Source: Burkholderiales bacterium RIFCSPLOWO2_12_FULL_65_40 (GTDB lineage: Bacteria > Pseudomonadota > Gammaproteobacteria > Burkholderiales > Burkholderiaceae_C). From it: DNA of 64,000 nt. Shown piece after piece: positions 27,141 to 35,562 of this stretch (the stretch's first letter is position 1; each line of letters starts with the position of its first letter). The notes under the pieces were generated by a model, which saw only the letters and a program-made list of their open reading frames with translations, did no database searches and had not been told where the DNA came from. The DNA is taken from NCBI GenBank assembly GCA_001770955.1, contig MESL01000043.1, positions 103,834-167,833 of the forward strand, given 5' to 3'. Position numbers and translations under genes: made by a program.

Positions 27141-27449
27141 TCAGGCCTCGGGCGGTTGCGGCCCGAACAGCGGCAGCTCGTCGAGGATCGGGGCCTCCGC
27201 GTCGAAGAGCAGCCATTCGATTCCCGCCTGCGTCGCCAGCTCACCGATCACGGCCAGATCGTGCTCGACCGGCACGCGGTGCGGCGTCGTTCCCACATGA
27301 ACCAGCCCGCCGAATTCGGTGGGATAGGCGTTCACGGACAGGGCATTGGCCTGCAGCTTCGCGCGCGTGGCGGGTTGCAGATGCGACAACGAGAGGACGG
27401 CAATGGTCTCGGCCAGTTCCCGCAGGCGGCCGATGCCGGCAGTGTTCAT
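27141..27449 (-). CDS. DUF5983-like protein
   Basis: A 102-residue soluble protein starting MNTAGIGRLRELAETIAVLS. It ends with a segment (AGIEWLLFDAEAPILDELPLF) that resembles the closing motif of DUF5983 proteins common on plasmids and integrative elements (W-L-x-F-D-x-D/E ... D-x-L-P). The function of that family is unknown. It is divergent from the small HTH gene at 27572 with 122 bp between starts. Confidence 0.65.
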   Translation of the reverse strand: MNTAGIGRLRELAETIAVLSLSHLQPATRAKLQANALSVNAYPTEFGGLVHVGTTPHRVPVEHDLAVIGELATQAGIEWLLFDAEAPILDELPLFGPQPPEA

Positions 27450-27571
27450 GCTTGGGCCTTCGCAAGGATGATGTGATTCGAGGATGAAACCCATGCGCCA
27501 GGAAGATTTGCCAAAAATCCTGTGGGTGATCGTCCGTGGTGCGATTGCCATCATAAATCCACTATGCGGAA

Positions 27572-27817
27572 ATGCCTATTTCCTCGCCACGGCACGCCCG
27601 CGACCCTGTGCTCACCGCACTGGGCGATGCCATTCGCCGAAGTCGGCGCGCGCGAGGCATCTCCCAGGAGGATCTCGCGCACATCAGCGCCGTGGACCGT
27701 TCCTACATGAGCAGCATCGAGCGCGGAGTCCAGAATGCCGGCCTCGTCTCCATCGTGCGCATTGCGCGCGCGATGGACATGACGGTCACCGAACTGATGG
27801 CAGAGGCGGAGTTGTAG
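27572..27817 (+). CDS. XRE-family helix-turn-helix regulator
   Basis: An 81-residue DNA-binding protein consisting almost only of an HTH_3 domain: ALGDAIRRSRRARGISQEDL, then AHISAVDRSYMSSIERG and VSIVRIARAMDMTVTELM. Such single-domain repressors often regulate their own promoter and the divergent gene, here the DUF5983-like gene. It is one of the few plus-strand genes inside the minus-strand transfer block and sits between DUF4400 and DUF5983 genes. Confidence 0.92.
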   Translation: MPISSPRHARDPVLTALGDAIRRSRRARGISQEDLAHISAVDRSYMSSIERGVQNAGLVSIVRIARAMDMTVTELMAEAEL

Positions 27818-27832
27818 CGGGCGCCGCTCCGC

Positions 27833-28456
27833 TCAGGCGCGCTGGTGGAAGTGGGCGATGGCGCGGCCCAGCAGCACGGCCATCGCGATGGGAAACCCCG
27901 CCAGCGATGTCGGGTGCAGTTGCACCGGCAAGACAAAGGCGACGACGTTGGCGCAGGCGGTGATGATCAGCAGCGAGCACCACACGGCGAACATCTCGGG
28001 GTCGTGCTGCAGGAATTCCTTGGCCCGGATGACGCGCACCAGCGCGCCGTCGGTGCCCGCGACCAGCACCAGGGGAAGAAGCCACGGCAGCCATTCGAGC
28101 AGGCTCGACAGGCGGTAGCTTGCGAGCATGAGCAGGGCGTCCACCGAGCGGAAGTACGCATTGTTGAACAGGCGCTGGTTGACAGAGGCCATCTCGATCG
28201 CCACCGCGCCGTTGATGCCGGGTGTTCGAGGCATGTCTCTCGCCGCTGGTAGCGGGCTGGCCTCGGCCGCACCGGACTGCAGGCGCATCGCCCGGTCCAG
28301 CATGCGGTAGGCAGGCTCCGGACCCCAGAACGCGACGGCCGCCTCGTGCTCGCTGCGCAACTGACCCAGGAATCGCTCGGGCGGATGCGCCGCAGGCACG
28401 TAGAGCACCAGCACGAGCAGCAGCACCAGGGAGACCACCGCGACCGCCCTGATCAT
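27833..28456 (-). CDS. DUF4400 integrating conjugative element membrane protein
   Basis: A 207-residue inner-membrane protein with an N-terminal segment (AVAVVSLVLLLVLVLYVPAA) and further hydrophobic stretches around 115-135, 155-175 and 180-197. It resembles DUF4400, a family encoded next to traD in integrative conjugative elements and of unknown exact role. It overlaps the traD stop by four bases, so it is coupled to the coupling protein. Confidence 0.85.
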   Translation of the reverse strand: MIRAVAVVSLVLLLVLVLYVPAAHPPERFLGQLRSEHEAAVAFWGPEPAYRMLDRAMRLQSGAAEASPLPAARDMPRTPGINGAVAIEMASVNQRLFNNAYFRSVDALLMLASYRLSSLLEWLPWLLPLVLVAGTDGALVRVIRAKEFLQHDPEMFAVWCSLLIITACANVVAFVLPVQLHPTSLAGFPIAMAVLLGRAIAHFHQRA

Positions 28457-30354
28457 GCGGCAACCTCTTCGACGCGGTCATCGGCATCGGGGTCGATGAT
28501 CGGAAAGCGGCCCTTGATGATGCGTCCGCCAGACACCGATGCGAAATACTGCAGGTTGGGCAGCTTGCCCAGCACTTCGGCGGGCACCACCTCCTCGAAG
28601 CTCTCGGTGAGCTGGGTCGAGTAGCTCGACGAGAAATCTCCCAGGTGCGCGTCGGCGCCGTGGCTCAGGCCGACGCGCACCGTATGGATGGCGGTCTTGC
28701 CGAAGGTCTCGGTGACGAAGTCCTGCGTCGGCCGGTCTTTGGTGCGCAGGGCGATCAGGTTGTTCAGGTTTCCAACCGCCATGCGCGCAGCGTCCTCGCT
28801 GCCGAGGCGCTTGGCCAGGTCGGCCAGGGTCTGCATCGCGCAGGTCGTGAAGATGCCGCCCTCGGCACCCTTGTTGAGGATCTCGATCAGCGGCTGGTTG
28901 ATGACGTTCGAGACCTCGTCCACGAACAGCGAGATGCGCTGGTAGGTGCCGAGGTTGTAGCGCATGCCCGCGCGGGCGGCCTGGTCGGCCAGGGCAAGCG
29001 CACCGATGGCGGAGGCCACCGAAGGGTCCGGCAGCGAATCCAGACACATGTAGAGGACGTGGCCGCCGCGTTCGATTTTCTCGAAGTTCATGATCGGGCG
29101 TTCGTCGTTCGCATCGAACGGGTCCGGTGACAGGCTGCGGCCCAGGTCGCCGGAGGTGAGCATCGAAAGGACCGGCAACAGGTTGGCCGTGATCTTTTGA
29201 TAGTGCTCCCTGTTGTGGCGAAACGTGCGGACCTGGGCGTCGAGCGTCTTGTTGCGCTGGTTCTGGGACACGTGGTGCTCGTAGTAGGCGACGAATGCCA
29301 TCAGGTCAGCGCTGGCCGCTTCCGAGGGGCGGCGCATGTTGCCCTTGTGCGCGTCGTGCAGCAGCTTGCGCATCTCGGGCTGGTCGCGCCAGCCGTTGCC
29401 GAGCAGTTGCTCGTAGAAGCGCCGCAGCGATGCTTCGAGGACCGGCTCGATGCCGCCTTCGATGTACTTGGTGAGTTTGATGAGGTTGGGGCGCTCTTCG
29501 AGCTCGACGAGACCCTGTACTACGACATTCACCGCATCCCACCCGAAGGCCGAGAATGCGCCGGCGGTGTCCGGCGGCATGATCGACTGGATGCGCGACG
29601 CGATCTCGGTCGGCTTCTGCCAGTTGAACGTGAAGTCCAGCCGTACGCCTCGGTCGGGGAAGGCGGGGTGAAATTCCATGAAGGTGTCCGGCTCGCGGTA
29701 GTCCGCGCAGGCGCGTTCGACGATGCGCTTGAGCCGTCGGCTGTTCTTCGGGTCAATCACGATCACGACGTCGCCCCGGCGCACGGCCTGGGTGATCAGG
29801 TTGGCCAGCGCCACGCCTTTGCCGGATTGCGTGGTGCCCACCAGCAAGGTCCCACCTTCGAAGTTCTGCAGTGGCCGATGCAGCGGGTGTTCGACGGGCT
29901 CCACTCCGTGGATGTACGGAAGACCGATCTCGGCGTCGGGCTGGGCGGCCTGCCCCTGACCGAGCAGGCGCTGCAGCCAATGCGGGACGGCGAACTCACG
30001 GTAGTCCACCTTCGAGAGTTCGTACAGGCGCTGCGCATGAACCGGTTGCCATTCGAAGCCGAAGCCGAGGAATACCTGGGCAGGATCTTCGTTCAGGCGC
30101 GCGAGCTGGCGCGTGCTAATGACCTGGATACGCCGACCGCTCAGTGAACCGCGCAGGCGCAGCACGTGCGCGGCCTGGCCGAAGCGGCGCAGCGCCATGG
30201 TCGCGCAGGCACCCGCGAGCGCCAGCGATGGAAGTAGTGGCAGTGCTCCCGTGGCGGCCACGCCAGTGAAGTAGCAGGCCGTGGCCAGCCAGGATAGGCC
30301 GGCGTGTGCCTCGAAAGCGGGGCGCCATGGCATTTCGTAGCGGCGGACGAGCAT
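28453..30354 (-). CDS. traD: Type IV coupling protein TraD
   Basis: Inner-membrane ATPase that delivers the relaxase-DNA complex to the secretion channel. Starting at MLVRRYEMPWRPAFEAH gives 633 residues with two membrane helices (about 20-55). Walker A is VGTTQSGKGVAL (near 176) and Walker B ISLFVDEVSNV (near 476), followed by TTCAMQTLADLAKRLG. The frame is open further upstream only as a shadow of traI. The gene starts three bases past the traI stop. Confidence 0.95.
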   Translation of the reverse strand: MLVRRYEMPWRPAFEAHAGLSWLATACYFTGVAATGALPLLPSLALAGACATMALRRFGQAAHVLRLRGSLSGRRIQVISTRQLARLNEDPAQVFLGFGFEWQPVHAQRLYELSKVDYREFAVPHWLQRLLGQGQAAQPDAEIGLPYIHGVEPVEHPLHRPLQNFEGGTLLVGTTQSGKGVALANLITQAVRRGDVVIVIDPKNSRRLKRIVERACADYREPDTFMEFHPAFPDRGVRLDFTFNWQKPTEIASRIQSIMPPDTAGAFSAFGWDAVNVVVQGLVELEERPNLIKLTKYIEGGIEPVLEASLRRFYEQLLGNGWRDQPEMRKLLHDAHKGNMRRPSEAASADLMAFVAYYEHHVSQNQRNKTLDAQVRTFRHNREHYQKITANLLPVLSMLTSGDLGRSLSPDPFDANDERPIMNFEKIERGGHVLYMCLDSLPDPSVASAIGALALADQAARAGMRYNLGTYQRISLFVDEVSNVINQPLIEILNKGAEGGIFTTCAMQTLADLAKRLGSEDAARMAVGNLNNLIALRTKDRPTQDFVTETFGKTAIHTVRVGLSHGADAHLGDFSSSYSTQLTESFEEVVPAEVLGKLPNLQYFASVSGGRIIKGRFPIIDPDADDRVEEVAA

Positions 30355-30355
30355 G

Positions 30356-32122
30356 TCATCGACTCCCGTGTCCCGTGCGTGGGCCAGACGGGCCCGTGGA
30401 CTCCGATGCGTTGGCAAGGGCGAAGGTATGTTGGTCGATGCCTTCGACGTGCGTGGACATGAGCACGATGCCAAGCACCGTGGTATCGCGGATTTGACGG
30501 CATACCGTGGATAGTCCACCCGAGGGAGGCCGAAGAATCATCCGGGCATCGTCGAGTGCGCGGATCGCGGTGCCAGGCTGGATCCCGCGGCGCTCGAATT
30601 CGGTCAGGGGAATGAAGATGCCCTCGGCCACGGTGGAGATGTCCGACGCTTCGGTGCCATCGCCGAGACCTGCCACGATGTCGCCCAGCGCTGTGCGAAC
30701 GGCGGGGTTCAGCCTGAGTGGCGCCTGCAACTTGACAGCGGGCCGTGTCGGAGTGGGTTGGAGTGGCGCTGTCGGTGTCCCGGCTTCATTCGGACTTGCC
30801 GCGTTCAATAGGGCGGGATCATGTGCCGTTTTTTCGGCGGGCGGATCAATCAGCAACAACTGGATTCCCGATGCGCCTGGTGCAGAGGATGGTGCAACCT
30901 TGGGTGCGGCCGGGGCCGCAGGTGTGGGCGTTGCCGCCGGAGGTGCGGGGCTCTGCGCTTTCGAGTCAGATGGCGGAGGAAGAAGGCTGGCCTCCAACGC
31001 GCAGGGTGGTGGTTCAAGGCCCGCCAGCAGGATGGCGGCGCTGGTGAGCTTGACGGCTTCCATGGGTGCCTTGGCGCCTGGCGGCTGGATCGCCCAGGTT
31101 TGCCGCGCTGCTTCTGCCGCCACCAGTACGCCAGCCTCCAGTAGCAGCTCTAGCAAGGTCTGCGGAGACTTTGGGATGCCGACCAACTGGTCATTCTCTA
31201 GAAGAGCCAGCACGTCTTCGGCCGCACCGGGCCAGACCAGAAAGAGTCCTTCCGGCCCCAACCAGACGCGGCTTTTGTCGCGGTTGACCGCCCAGGCCGA
31301 ATGGCCGGCCGCGAGGCGGCGCAGCGCATCCACCAGGTAGCGCTCGAGGTGCGAGCCGTATTGGGGCTTGCCGTAGCGGTCGGCGCTGGCCAGCAGGTTG
31401 CGGTCGATCACCAGTGCCAGCGAACGGCGCACGAGTTCGTCGAGTACGTTGTGCTCGCGGTGCTGCGGGACACCGCCGATGCTGGCCATGAGCTGCGGCA
31501 CGATGACGGCGTTCCCGCTGCCCAGCATCTGCAGCACCATGGCCGGAACGACATGCGGCAGCGCAAAGAGCCCCAGACCACGCGACTCGCGTGCGTTGGC
31601 GCGCCAGCGTACGAAGTAGCGGTCCGCACCTTGGGACTTGAGCCACGGCGCCAGTCCTCCCAGGAATGCAGGCCATTCCTCGCCATCGGCAGTGGTCACG
31701 ATCAAGTGCGACAGCACCCGATGCAGTTCGCAGCACAGGCCGCCGATGAAGGTTGCGACGCGCCAGCGCGGCTCCAACTCGCGGCGCTCGGAAATCGTCG
31801 AGCGGCCTGAGAAGATGTGGGCATCGGTGCCCTGCAGGCTGAAGAAGGCAGCCTCCAGTCCGAGTTGCAGCAGGCCACCTGGCGTGTGGAAGTAGTTGCC
31901 TGCCGTCGCGGGGAGCAGATGCACGAAGCCTGCGTATCCTTGGATCAGCGGCAGCAGATCGCGTTCGAAGGTCGCGCGATCCGCACCGAAGCATAGCTTG
32001 ATGCGTGCCAGCAGTCCCTGGTGGAGCGCGAGGACCTGGATCAGCGGCAGTGCCTCGAAGCCGGGATCCGAGGATGAAAACGAATGCGCTGCGGTACTTG
32101 GTGGCGAAGGGCTTGGAGCCAT
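30356..32122 (-). CDS. traI: MobH-family relaxase TraI
   Basis: Nicks the transfer origin and pilots the strand. It has 588 residues. The N-terminal TraI_2/MobH domain (about 20-330) shows LLPATAGNYFHTPGGLLQLG, AFFSLQGTDAHIFSGRSTIS and CCELHRVLSHLIVTTADGEE, with the conserved histidines expected for this HD-like metal-binding group. A Pro/Ala-rich linker (about 375-440) leads to a C-terminal domain (PLTEFERRGIQPGTAIRALD). GGAG lies eight bases before the ATG. MobH with an F-type channel is the SXT/R391 combination. Confidence 0.92.
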   Translation of the reverse strand: MAPSPSPPSTAAHSFSSSDPGFEALPLIQVLALHQGLLARIKLCFGADRATFERDLLPLIQGYAGFVHLLPATAGNYFHTPGGLLQLGLEAAFFSLQGTDAHIFSGRSTISERRELEPRWRVATFIGGLCCELHRVLSHLIVTTADGEEWPAFLGGLAPWLKSQGADRYFVRWRANARESRGLGLFALPHVVPAMVLQMLGSGNAVIVPQLMASIGGVPQHREHNVLDELVRRSLALVIDRNLLASADRYGKPQYGSHLERYLVDALRRLAAGHSAWAVNRDKSRVWLGPEGLFLVWPGAAEDVLALLENDQLVGIPKSPQTLLELLLEAGVLVAAEAARQTWAIQPPGAKAPMEAVKLTSAAILLAGLEPPPCALEASLLPPPSDSKAQSPAPPAATPTPAAPAAPKVAPSSAPGASGIQLLLIDPPAEKTAHDPALLNAASPNEAGTPTAPLQPTPTRPAVKLQAPLRLNPAVRTALGDIVAGLGDGTEASDISTVAEGIFIPLTEFERRGIQPGTAIRALDDARMILRPPSGGLSTVCRQIRDTTVLGIVLMSTHVEGIDQHTFALANASESTGPSGPRTGHGSR

Positions 32123-32175
32123 CGAAGAATCTCCGTGCCTGTGCGGGCGGATGGAGATCCATTGTTCAGGGATGG

Positions 32176-32838
32176 CTATGGCTTGGCCGGTGGCAATGGG
32201 GCCGGAGTGACGGGGATTTCGCCATCGGGAGATGGGGATGCACCACGAATTGGGGCGAGGTGAACGATGATGTCCGCGGAAATTGGGGGTGGCACGACAT
32301 ACGACGTGATCAATCTTGGATCCCGGTCATACCGGTCCAGCAACTGGCAGAACGGGCAGGATCGTGATGCCGTATCCATGCCGCCAAGCGTGTCGAGGAA
32401 CTCGCTGCCGCAACGGGGGCACGATGCCAGCTGAAAGCTCGCCGCCTTTGCTATCCATAGCCCTTCAGTATGGGCAGCAAGGTCGAAGGCGCGATCGAAG
32501 CTGATTCGCAACGGCTGCCGATGCATCGACTGGTAATAGCGGTACGCCTCCACGAGGGCTTCGGCCGCAGGGCATCCCAGTTGGCGCAGCCGACGGAAGT
32601 TGGCGACGATGACGGACGCTTCGATCCGGTGCAGCAGGTTCGCGCCGTGATACCACTCACGGGAGTCCGGTGCCCGGCCGCGTGGCGGAAGTACTTGCCC
32701 GCTGAAAAGCAGGTGCAACAGCTCCTGCGGACGCAGGCCGGTGAGGTGATGAATGGTCCGGATGCGCGCTCCTAGGCTGGCGCAGTCTCGGGCCAGCGCC
32801 AGCATCCGCAGGCGCTGGCCGACTTTGGTTCCCGGCAT
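32176..32838 (-). CDS. FlhC-like transcriptional activator (SetC type)
   Basis: A 220-residue protein resembling FlhC, the zinc-binding subunit of the FlhD4C2 activator. Four cysteines in the right pattern (C140, C143, C161, C164: SCPRCGSEF and SCPFCQLL) form the zinc site, preceded by the FlhC-type helical region (YYQSMHRQPLRISFDRAFDL). Elements of the SXT family use FlhC/FlhD relatives to switch on transfer genes. Its start abuts the FlhD-like stop, and the relaxase gene begins 53 bp downstream. A C-terminal proline-rich tail extends it beyond enteric FlhC. Confidence 0.88.
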   Translation of the reverse strand: MPGTKVGQRLRMLALARDCASLGARIRTIHHLTGLRPQELLHLLFSGQVLPPRGRAPDSREWYHGANLLHRIEASVIVANFRRLRQLGCPAAEALVEAYRYYQSMHRQPLRISFDRAFDLAAHTEGLWIAKAASFQLASCPRCGSEFLDTLGGMDTASRSCPFCQLLDRYDRDPRLITSYVVPPPISADIIVHLAPIRGASPSPDGEIPVTPAPLPPAKP

Positions 32839-33153
32839 TCAGCGGGGCACCTGAATGGGATGCAGCGAAGGAGGGAAGGGCGGGCGCACTGCTGCGAGCG
32901 TGCCGGCCAATGCGGGCGGCGAGTCGATCAAGGCGAGAAAGTCGTTCCTGGGCACGAACAGCGAGGTGTCGCCGACCGCATGCACGAGAGACCAGATCTC
33001 GGAGGGCTGCATCGTACGCAGGCGCTCGGCCTGGGTGGTGTGCAGATGGAATTTGCGGCAGGTCTCCACCAAGTCTCGCTGCGCCCCCACGAGGATCACG
33101 TGGAGCAATTGCAGGTTGGTGGATTGCACATCGGACAGATGCAGGTGGCGCAT
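32839..33153 (-). CDS. FlhD-like transcriptional activator (SetD type)
   Basis: A 104-residue protein matching FlhD in length and pattern: an N-terminal helix with NLQLLHVILVGAQRDLVETC, then AERLRTMQPSEIWSLVHAVG and FVPRNDF. It is the probable partner of the FlhC-like protein encoded next to it. GAGGA precedes the ATG at good spacing. It is the first gene of the 28-kb minus-strand transfer block and diverges from the CI-like repressor gene, so it is probably the gene that the repressor controls. Confidence 0.86.
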   Translation of the reverse strand: MRHLHLSDVQSTNLQLLHVILVGAQRDLVETCRKFHLHTTQAERLRTMQPSEIWSLVHAVGDTSLFVPRNDFLALIDSPPALAGTLAAVRPPFPPSLHPIQVPR

Positions 33154-33236
33154 GATCGGTTCCTCATATCCCTGTTGGGTGGCTCAACGATGTTTCACGA
33201 CGTCCTCGGATCGGGTTGATGGGGCTTTTTGGGGTA

Positions 33237-33248
33237 CAGCATATGCTG
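33237..33248. promoter_or_regulatory. Candidate repressor operator between flhD-like and CI-like genes
   Basis: A perfect 12-bp palindrome (CAGCATATGCTG) lies in the 253-bp divergent intergenic region, 84 bp upstream of the flhD-like start. A dimeric HTH repressor would bind such a site. No second equally good copy was found nearby, so the assignment is tentative. Confidence 0.4.
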
Positions 33249-33406
33249 CGGGTTATGGAAAACCCCACATCAAAAGCTGCTAACGGACGACTGGCTGAAC
33301 TCGCCACGGACAAATGACGGCTATGGCGACTGATTTCGCAATCGCGCACATCCGGTAACAAAAGTAGCAGTACAACACGCGGTTTCCGATAGGCAAGGAG
33401 ACAAGC

Positions 33407-34153
33407 GTGACATCCACAAAAACTCCGGCGCGCTACCCCGCAAGGCATGTGCGTCCCCCTCGAAGGAACGGGCTTGTAGGTGGACAACGTGCCAGGGCTG
33501 GGCATGCAGGCCGCAATGCCGAAGAGGAGGGTGATCTCGACCTGGTTCCTGGTGTGCGCGACCGCCTGCATGCCAGACTAGTGGCCATGGGCATACCCGC
33601 CGCGAAGGAGGTTTCCTTTGTGGCCGGCATCACGCAGCGGGCGGCGCAGAGCGTGCGTCGTTGGTTTGACATCCAGGAGCCCGGGTTGCCGGATCTCGAA
33701 TCCTTTGCGCGACTGTGCGTTGGCCTGGGGTGCAGCGCGGACGAGATCATCGGTGTCCTTCATCGCGAGGTGCGCGATTCCGATCACGGCACTCCAATTG
33801 TCCAAATGGCCAACTGCATTCGCGCGATCACCGATTCTCTGGTGTGGCGGGGTGAACTGGGAATTCCGATCCGTGTGCTTGGCGACGAGATGGCACCACG
33901 CTTGCGGACTGGGGACATCGTGTTTGTGAACACGGCCATCACCCGTATCGAAGGCAATGGGATATACGCGTTCACCCGCGACAACGAAGTTCTTATCCGC
34001 CGCGTTGACCAGCGGATTGACAAGAGCATCGTGCTCCAATGCGACAACAAGGCCTACCGGGATCATGAATGGACAGGGGCCGCTGCGGCCAAGCGTTCGG
34101 GCGTCAGTCTGCTTGGCAAGGTTCATGGCGGGATCAGCGTGCAGTTGTTCTGA
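33407..34153 (+). CDS. CI/LexA-like repressor with an apparently inactive S24 domain (SetR type)
   Basis: A 248-residue protein starting at a GTG with AAGGAG seven bases upstream. Residues 48-120 carry the DNA-binding part (AGITQRAAQSVRRWF); residues 150-245 resemble the S24 peptidase domain of CI and LexA. At the position of the catalytic serine the sequence reads LGDEMAP (Glu161 in place of Ser), and where the catalytic lysine is expected it reads VLIRRV (Arg198). No Ala-Gly or Cys-Gly cleavage site is evident before it. If this reading is right the protein dimerises but cannot cleave itself, so SOS induction would not work in the usual way. It faces the flhD-like gene. Confidence 0.82.
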   Translation: MTSTKTPARYPARHVRPPRRNGLVGGQRARAGHAGRNAEEEGDLDLVPGVRDRLHARLVAMGIPAAKEVSFVAGITQRAAQSVRRWFDIQEPGLPDLESFARLCVGLGCSADEIIGVLHREVRDSDHGTPIVQMANCIRAITDSLVWRGELGIPIRVLGDEMAPRLRTGDIVFVNTAITRIEGNGIYAFTRDNEVLIRRVDQRIDKSIVLQCDNKAYRDHEWTGAAAAKRSGVSLLGKVHGGISVQLF

Positions 34154-34181
34154 CGGAAAGTCGTTCAGATCAATGGCGGAT

Positions 34182-34206
34182 TGCAGGAGGGATTGCCCCT
34201 CCTGCA
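34182..34206. terminator. Hairpin between convergent repressor and DUF932 genes
   Basis: A 10-bp stem (TGCAGGAGGG / CCCTCCTGCA) with a 5-nt loop lies in the 68-bp gap between the convergent stops at 34153 and 34222. It has no clear T run, so it is only a probable bidirectional terminator. Confidence 0.5.
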
Positions 34207-34221
34207 GCCGCGACACGTTTA

Positions 34222-35286
34222 TCAGGCGGCTTCGGCCAGTGGCTTCCACTCGGATGCCGACAACTCGATGAGCTTGCCGCCCAGCACCTCGAACTCGGTG
34301 GCTCGGTCGTAGTCCTCGACCTCCTGGCTGTAGTGGGTCACCGCGTTGACTAGGCCATAGCCCGACAGGTCACCTCCTGCCACCAGATGACGCAGCACGC
34401 CCGAGCGCTCCGCATCGTTGAGCGTGTAGCGCTGGGCCAGCACCTCCACGCTCTGCACAGGATTGCCAACGATCTGGATGCCCATGGTCCGCTGCATCTT
34501 GGCGGCGGCCTGCCGGAAGGTCACGTCGGACACGGCTGCCTGGACCACATCGCGCACCTTGAGGAAGAACGCCTTGTCGTCGGCGAGCAGGGTGTCGTCC
34601 TGGTAGACCGTGACACCTTCATCTTCCAGCGCCAGTGCGCGGCCCACATGGGTCTTGCGCAAGGTGCGGTCCGCCACGATCAGACCATTGCGGCACACGA
34701 GCCGGAACAGCAGGGGCTGCACCGACAGGGTGCCCTGCCCGACCTCGGAGTTCGAGATGGCGATGCCGGCCTGCACGATGTCTCCAGGCGCCATCTCGTA
34801 CTGCAGCTTCGACGTGACGCACTTGAGGTACATGCGCGTCTCGGTCAACTCCACGGACTCGAACGTGAGCCCGGACAAGCCCTGCAGGATCGGCAGGACA
34901 TGCTCGGCCAGGTCGTAGTTGTCCAGCCGGCGGTAGCGGTCTGACAGCACGGCGCGCACATTGCCATCGAGCGTGCGCAGCAGACGCCGGTCGCCCTCGC
35001 TTTGCAGCCAGGTGTTGACGTTGCGGTCCAGCAGCGTCGGCTGGCTTTCGCGCATGCGTTCGAAATAGGCATACGGGATGTTCAGCTTGTCGGCGAGTTG
35101 TCGGCGCGCGAGCGGGGTCACGCCATATGCCGCCGGTCCGCTTGCCTCCTCGACCACGAGGGTCGTTCCACCGCCTTCGCTGGTGCTGTGGTGCACCAGG
35201 GGCGAGGGAACGACCAGATCCTTTTTGGTGTCGAGCTGGCGTTGCAGTTCATGCGCCAAGCTCACCAGGGTACGTCCGCTTCTCAT
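34222..35286 (-). CDS. DUF932 domain protein
   Basis: A 354-residue soluble protein of the DUF932 family found on phages, plasmids and integrative elements; the biochemical role is unknown. Typical pieces are TPLARRQLADKLNIPYAYFE, LRTLDGNVRAVLSDRYRRLD, FRLVCRNGLIV and the AAKMQRTMG region. AAGGAG sits six bases before the ATG at 35286, which rules out the longer upstream frame. It is preceded by a 276-bp leader rich in hairpins (35287-35562). Confidence 0.88.
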   Translation of the reverse strand: MRSGRTLVSLAHELQRQLDTKKDLVVPSPLVHHSTSEGGGTTLVVEEASGPAAYGVTPLARRQLADKLNIPYAYFERMRESQPTLLDRNVNTWLQSEGDRRLLRTLDGNVRAVLSDRYRRLDNYDLAEHVLPILQGLSGLTFESVELTETRMYLKCVTSKLQYEMAPGDIVQAGIAISNSEVGQGTLSVQPLLFRLVCRNGLIVADRTLRKTHVGRALALEDEGVTVYQDDTLLADDKAFFLKVRDVVQAAVSDVTFRQAAAKMQRTMGIQIVGNPVQSVEVLAQRYTLNDAERSGVLRHLVAGGDLSGYGLVNAVTHYSQEVEDYDRATEFEVLGGKLIELSASEWKPLAEAA

Positions 35287-35330
35287 GACAATCTCCTTCG
35301 ATTGCGAAAAGCGGGGACGGCTCTCCCCCA

Positions 35331-35516
35331 CGGGGATGCGCATCCCCGCAAGGGCTGATGAAGGACCGGCAGGTGCCGATCCACTGTGAGCGCGACCGAG
35401 GTCGCGCGTGAAACTCCAAGGCTGCCTTCGCCGCACGACCGAAGTCGTGGCGGCCTGGTCTGGCAGCGACCAGCGGGAGAAACCTTTGCAGTGCGGGCTC
35501 GGCTGGCCGAACCCGC
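35331..35516 (-). promoter_or_regulatory. Hairpin-rich leader upstream of the DUF932 gene
   Basis: Several inverted repeats lie in this gene-free stretch: a perfect 18-bp palindrome CGGGGATGCGCATCCCCG (35331-35348), stems at 35390-35407, 35434-35449 and 35455-35473, and a 10-bp stem with one G-U pair at 35493-35516. The stem at 35455-35473 is followed on the plus strand by GGGAGAAACCTTT. The same order of a GC hairpin 52-53 bases from the start codon and a hairpin next to GGGAGAAAnCTTT recurs at 39573-39707, before another minus-strand gene. Confidence 0.55.
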
Positions 35517-35562
35517 GCTGAAAAAGCGGGGGAGGGCGCGATGCCCATCCCCCAAACCAGAA

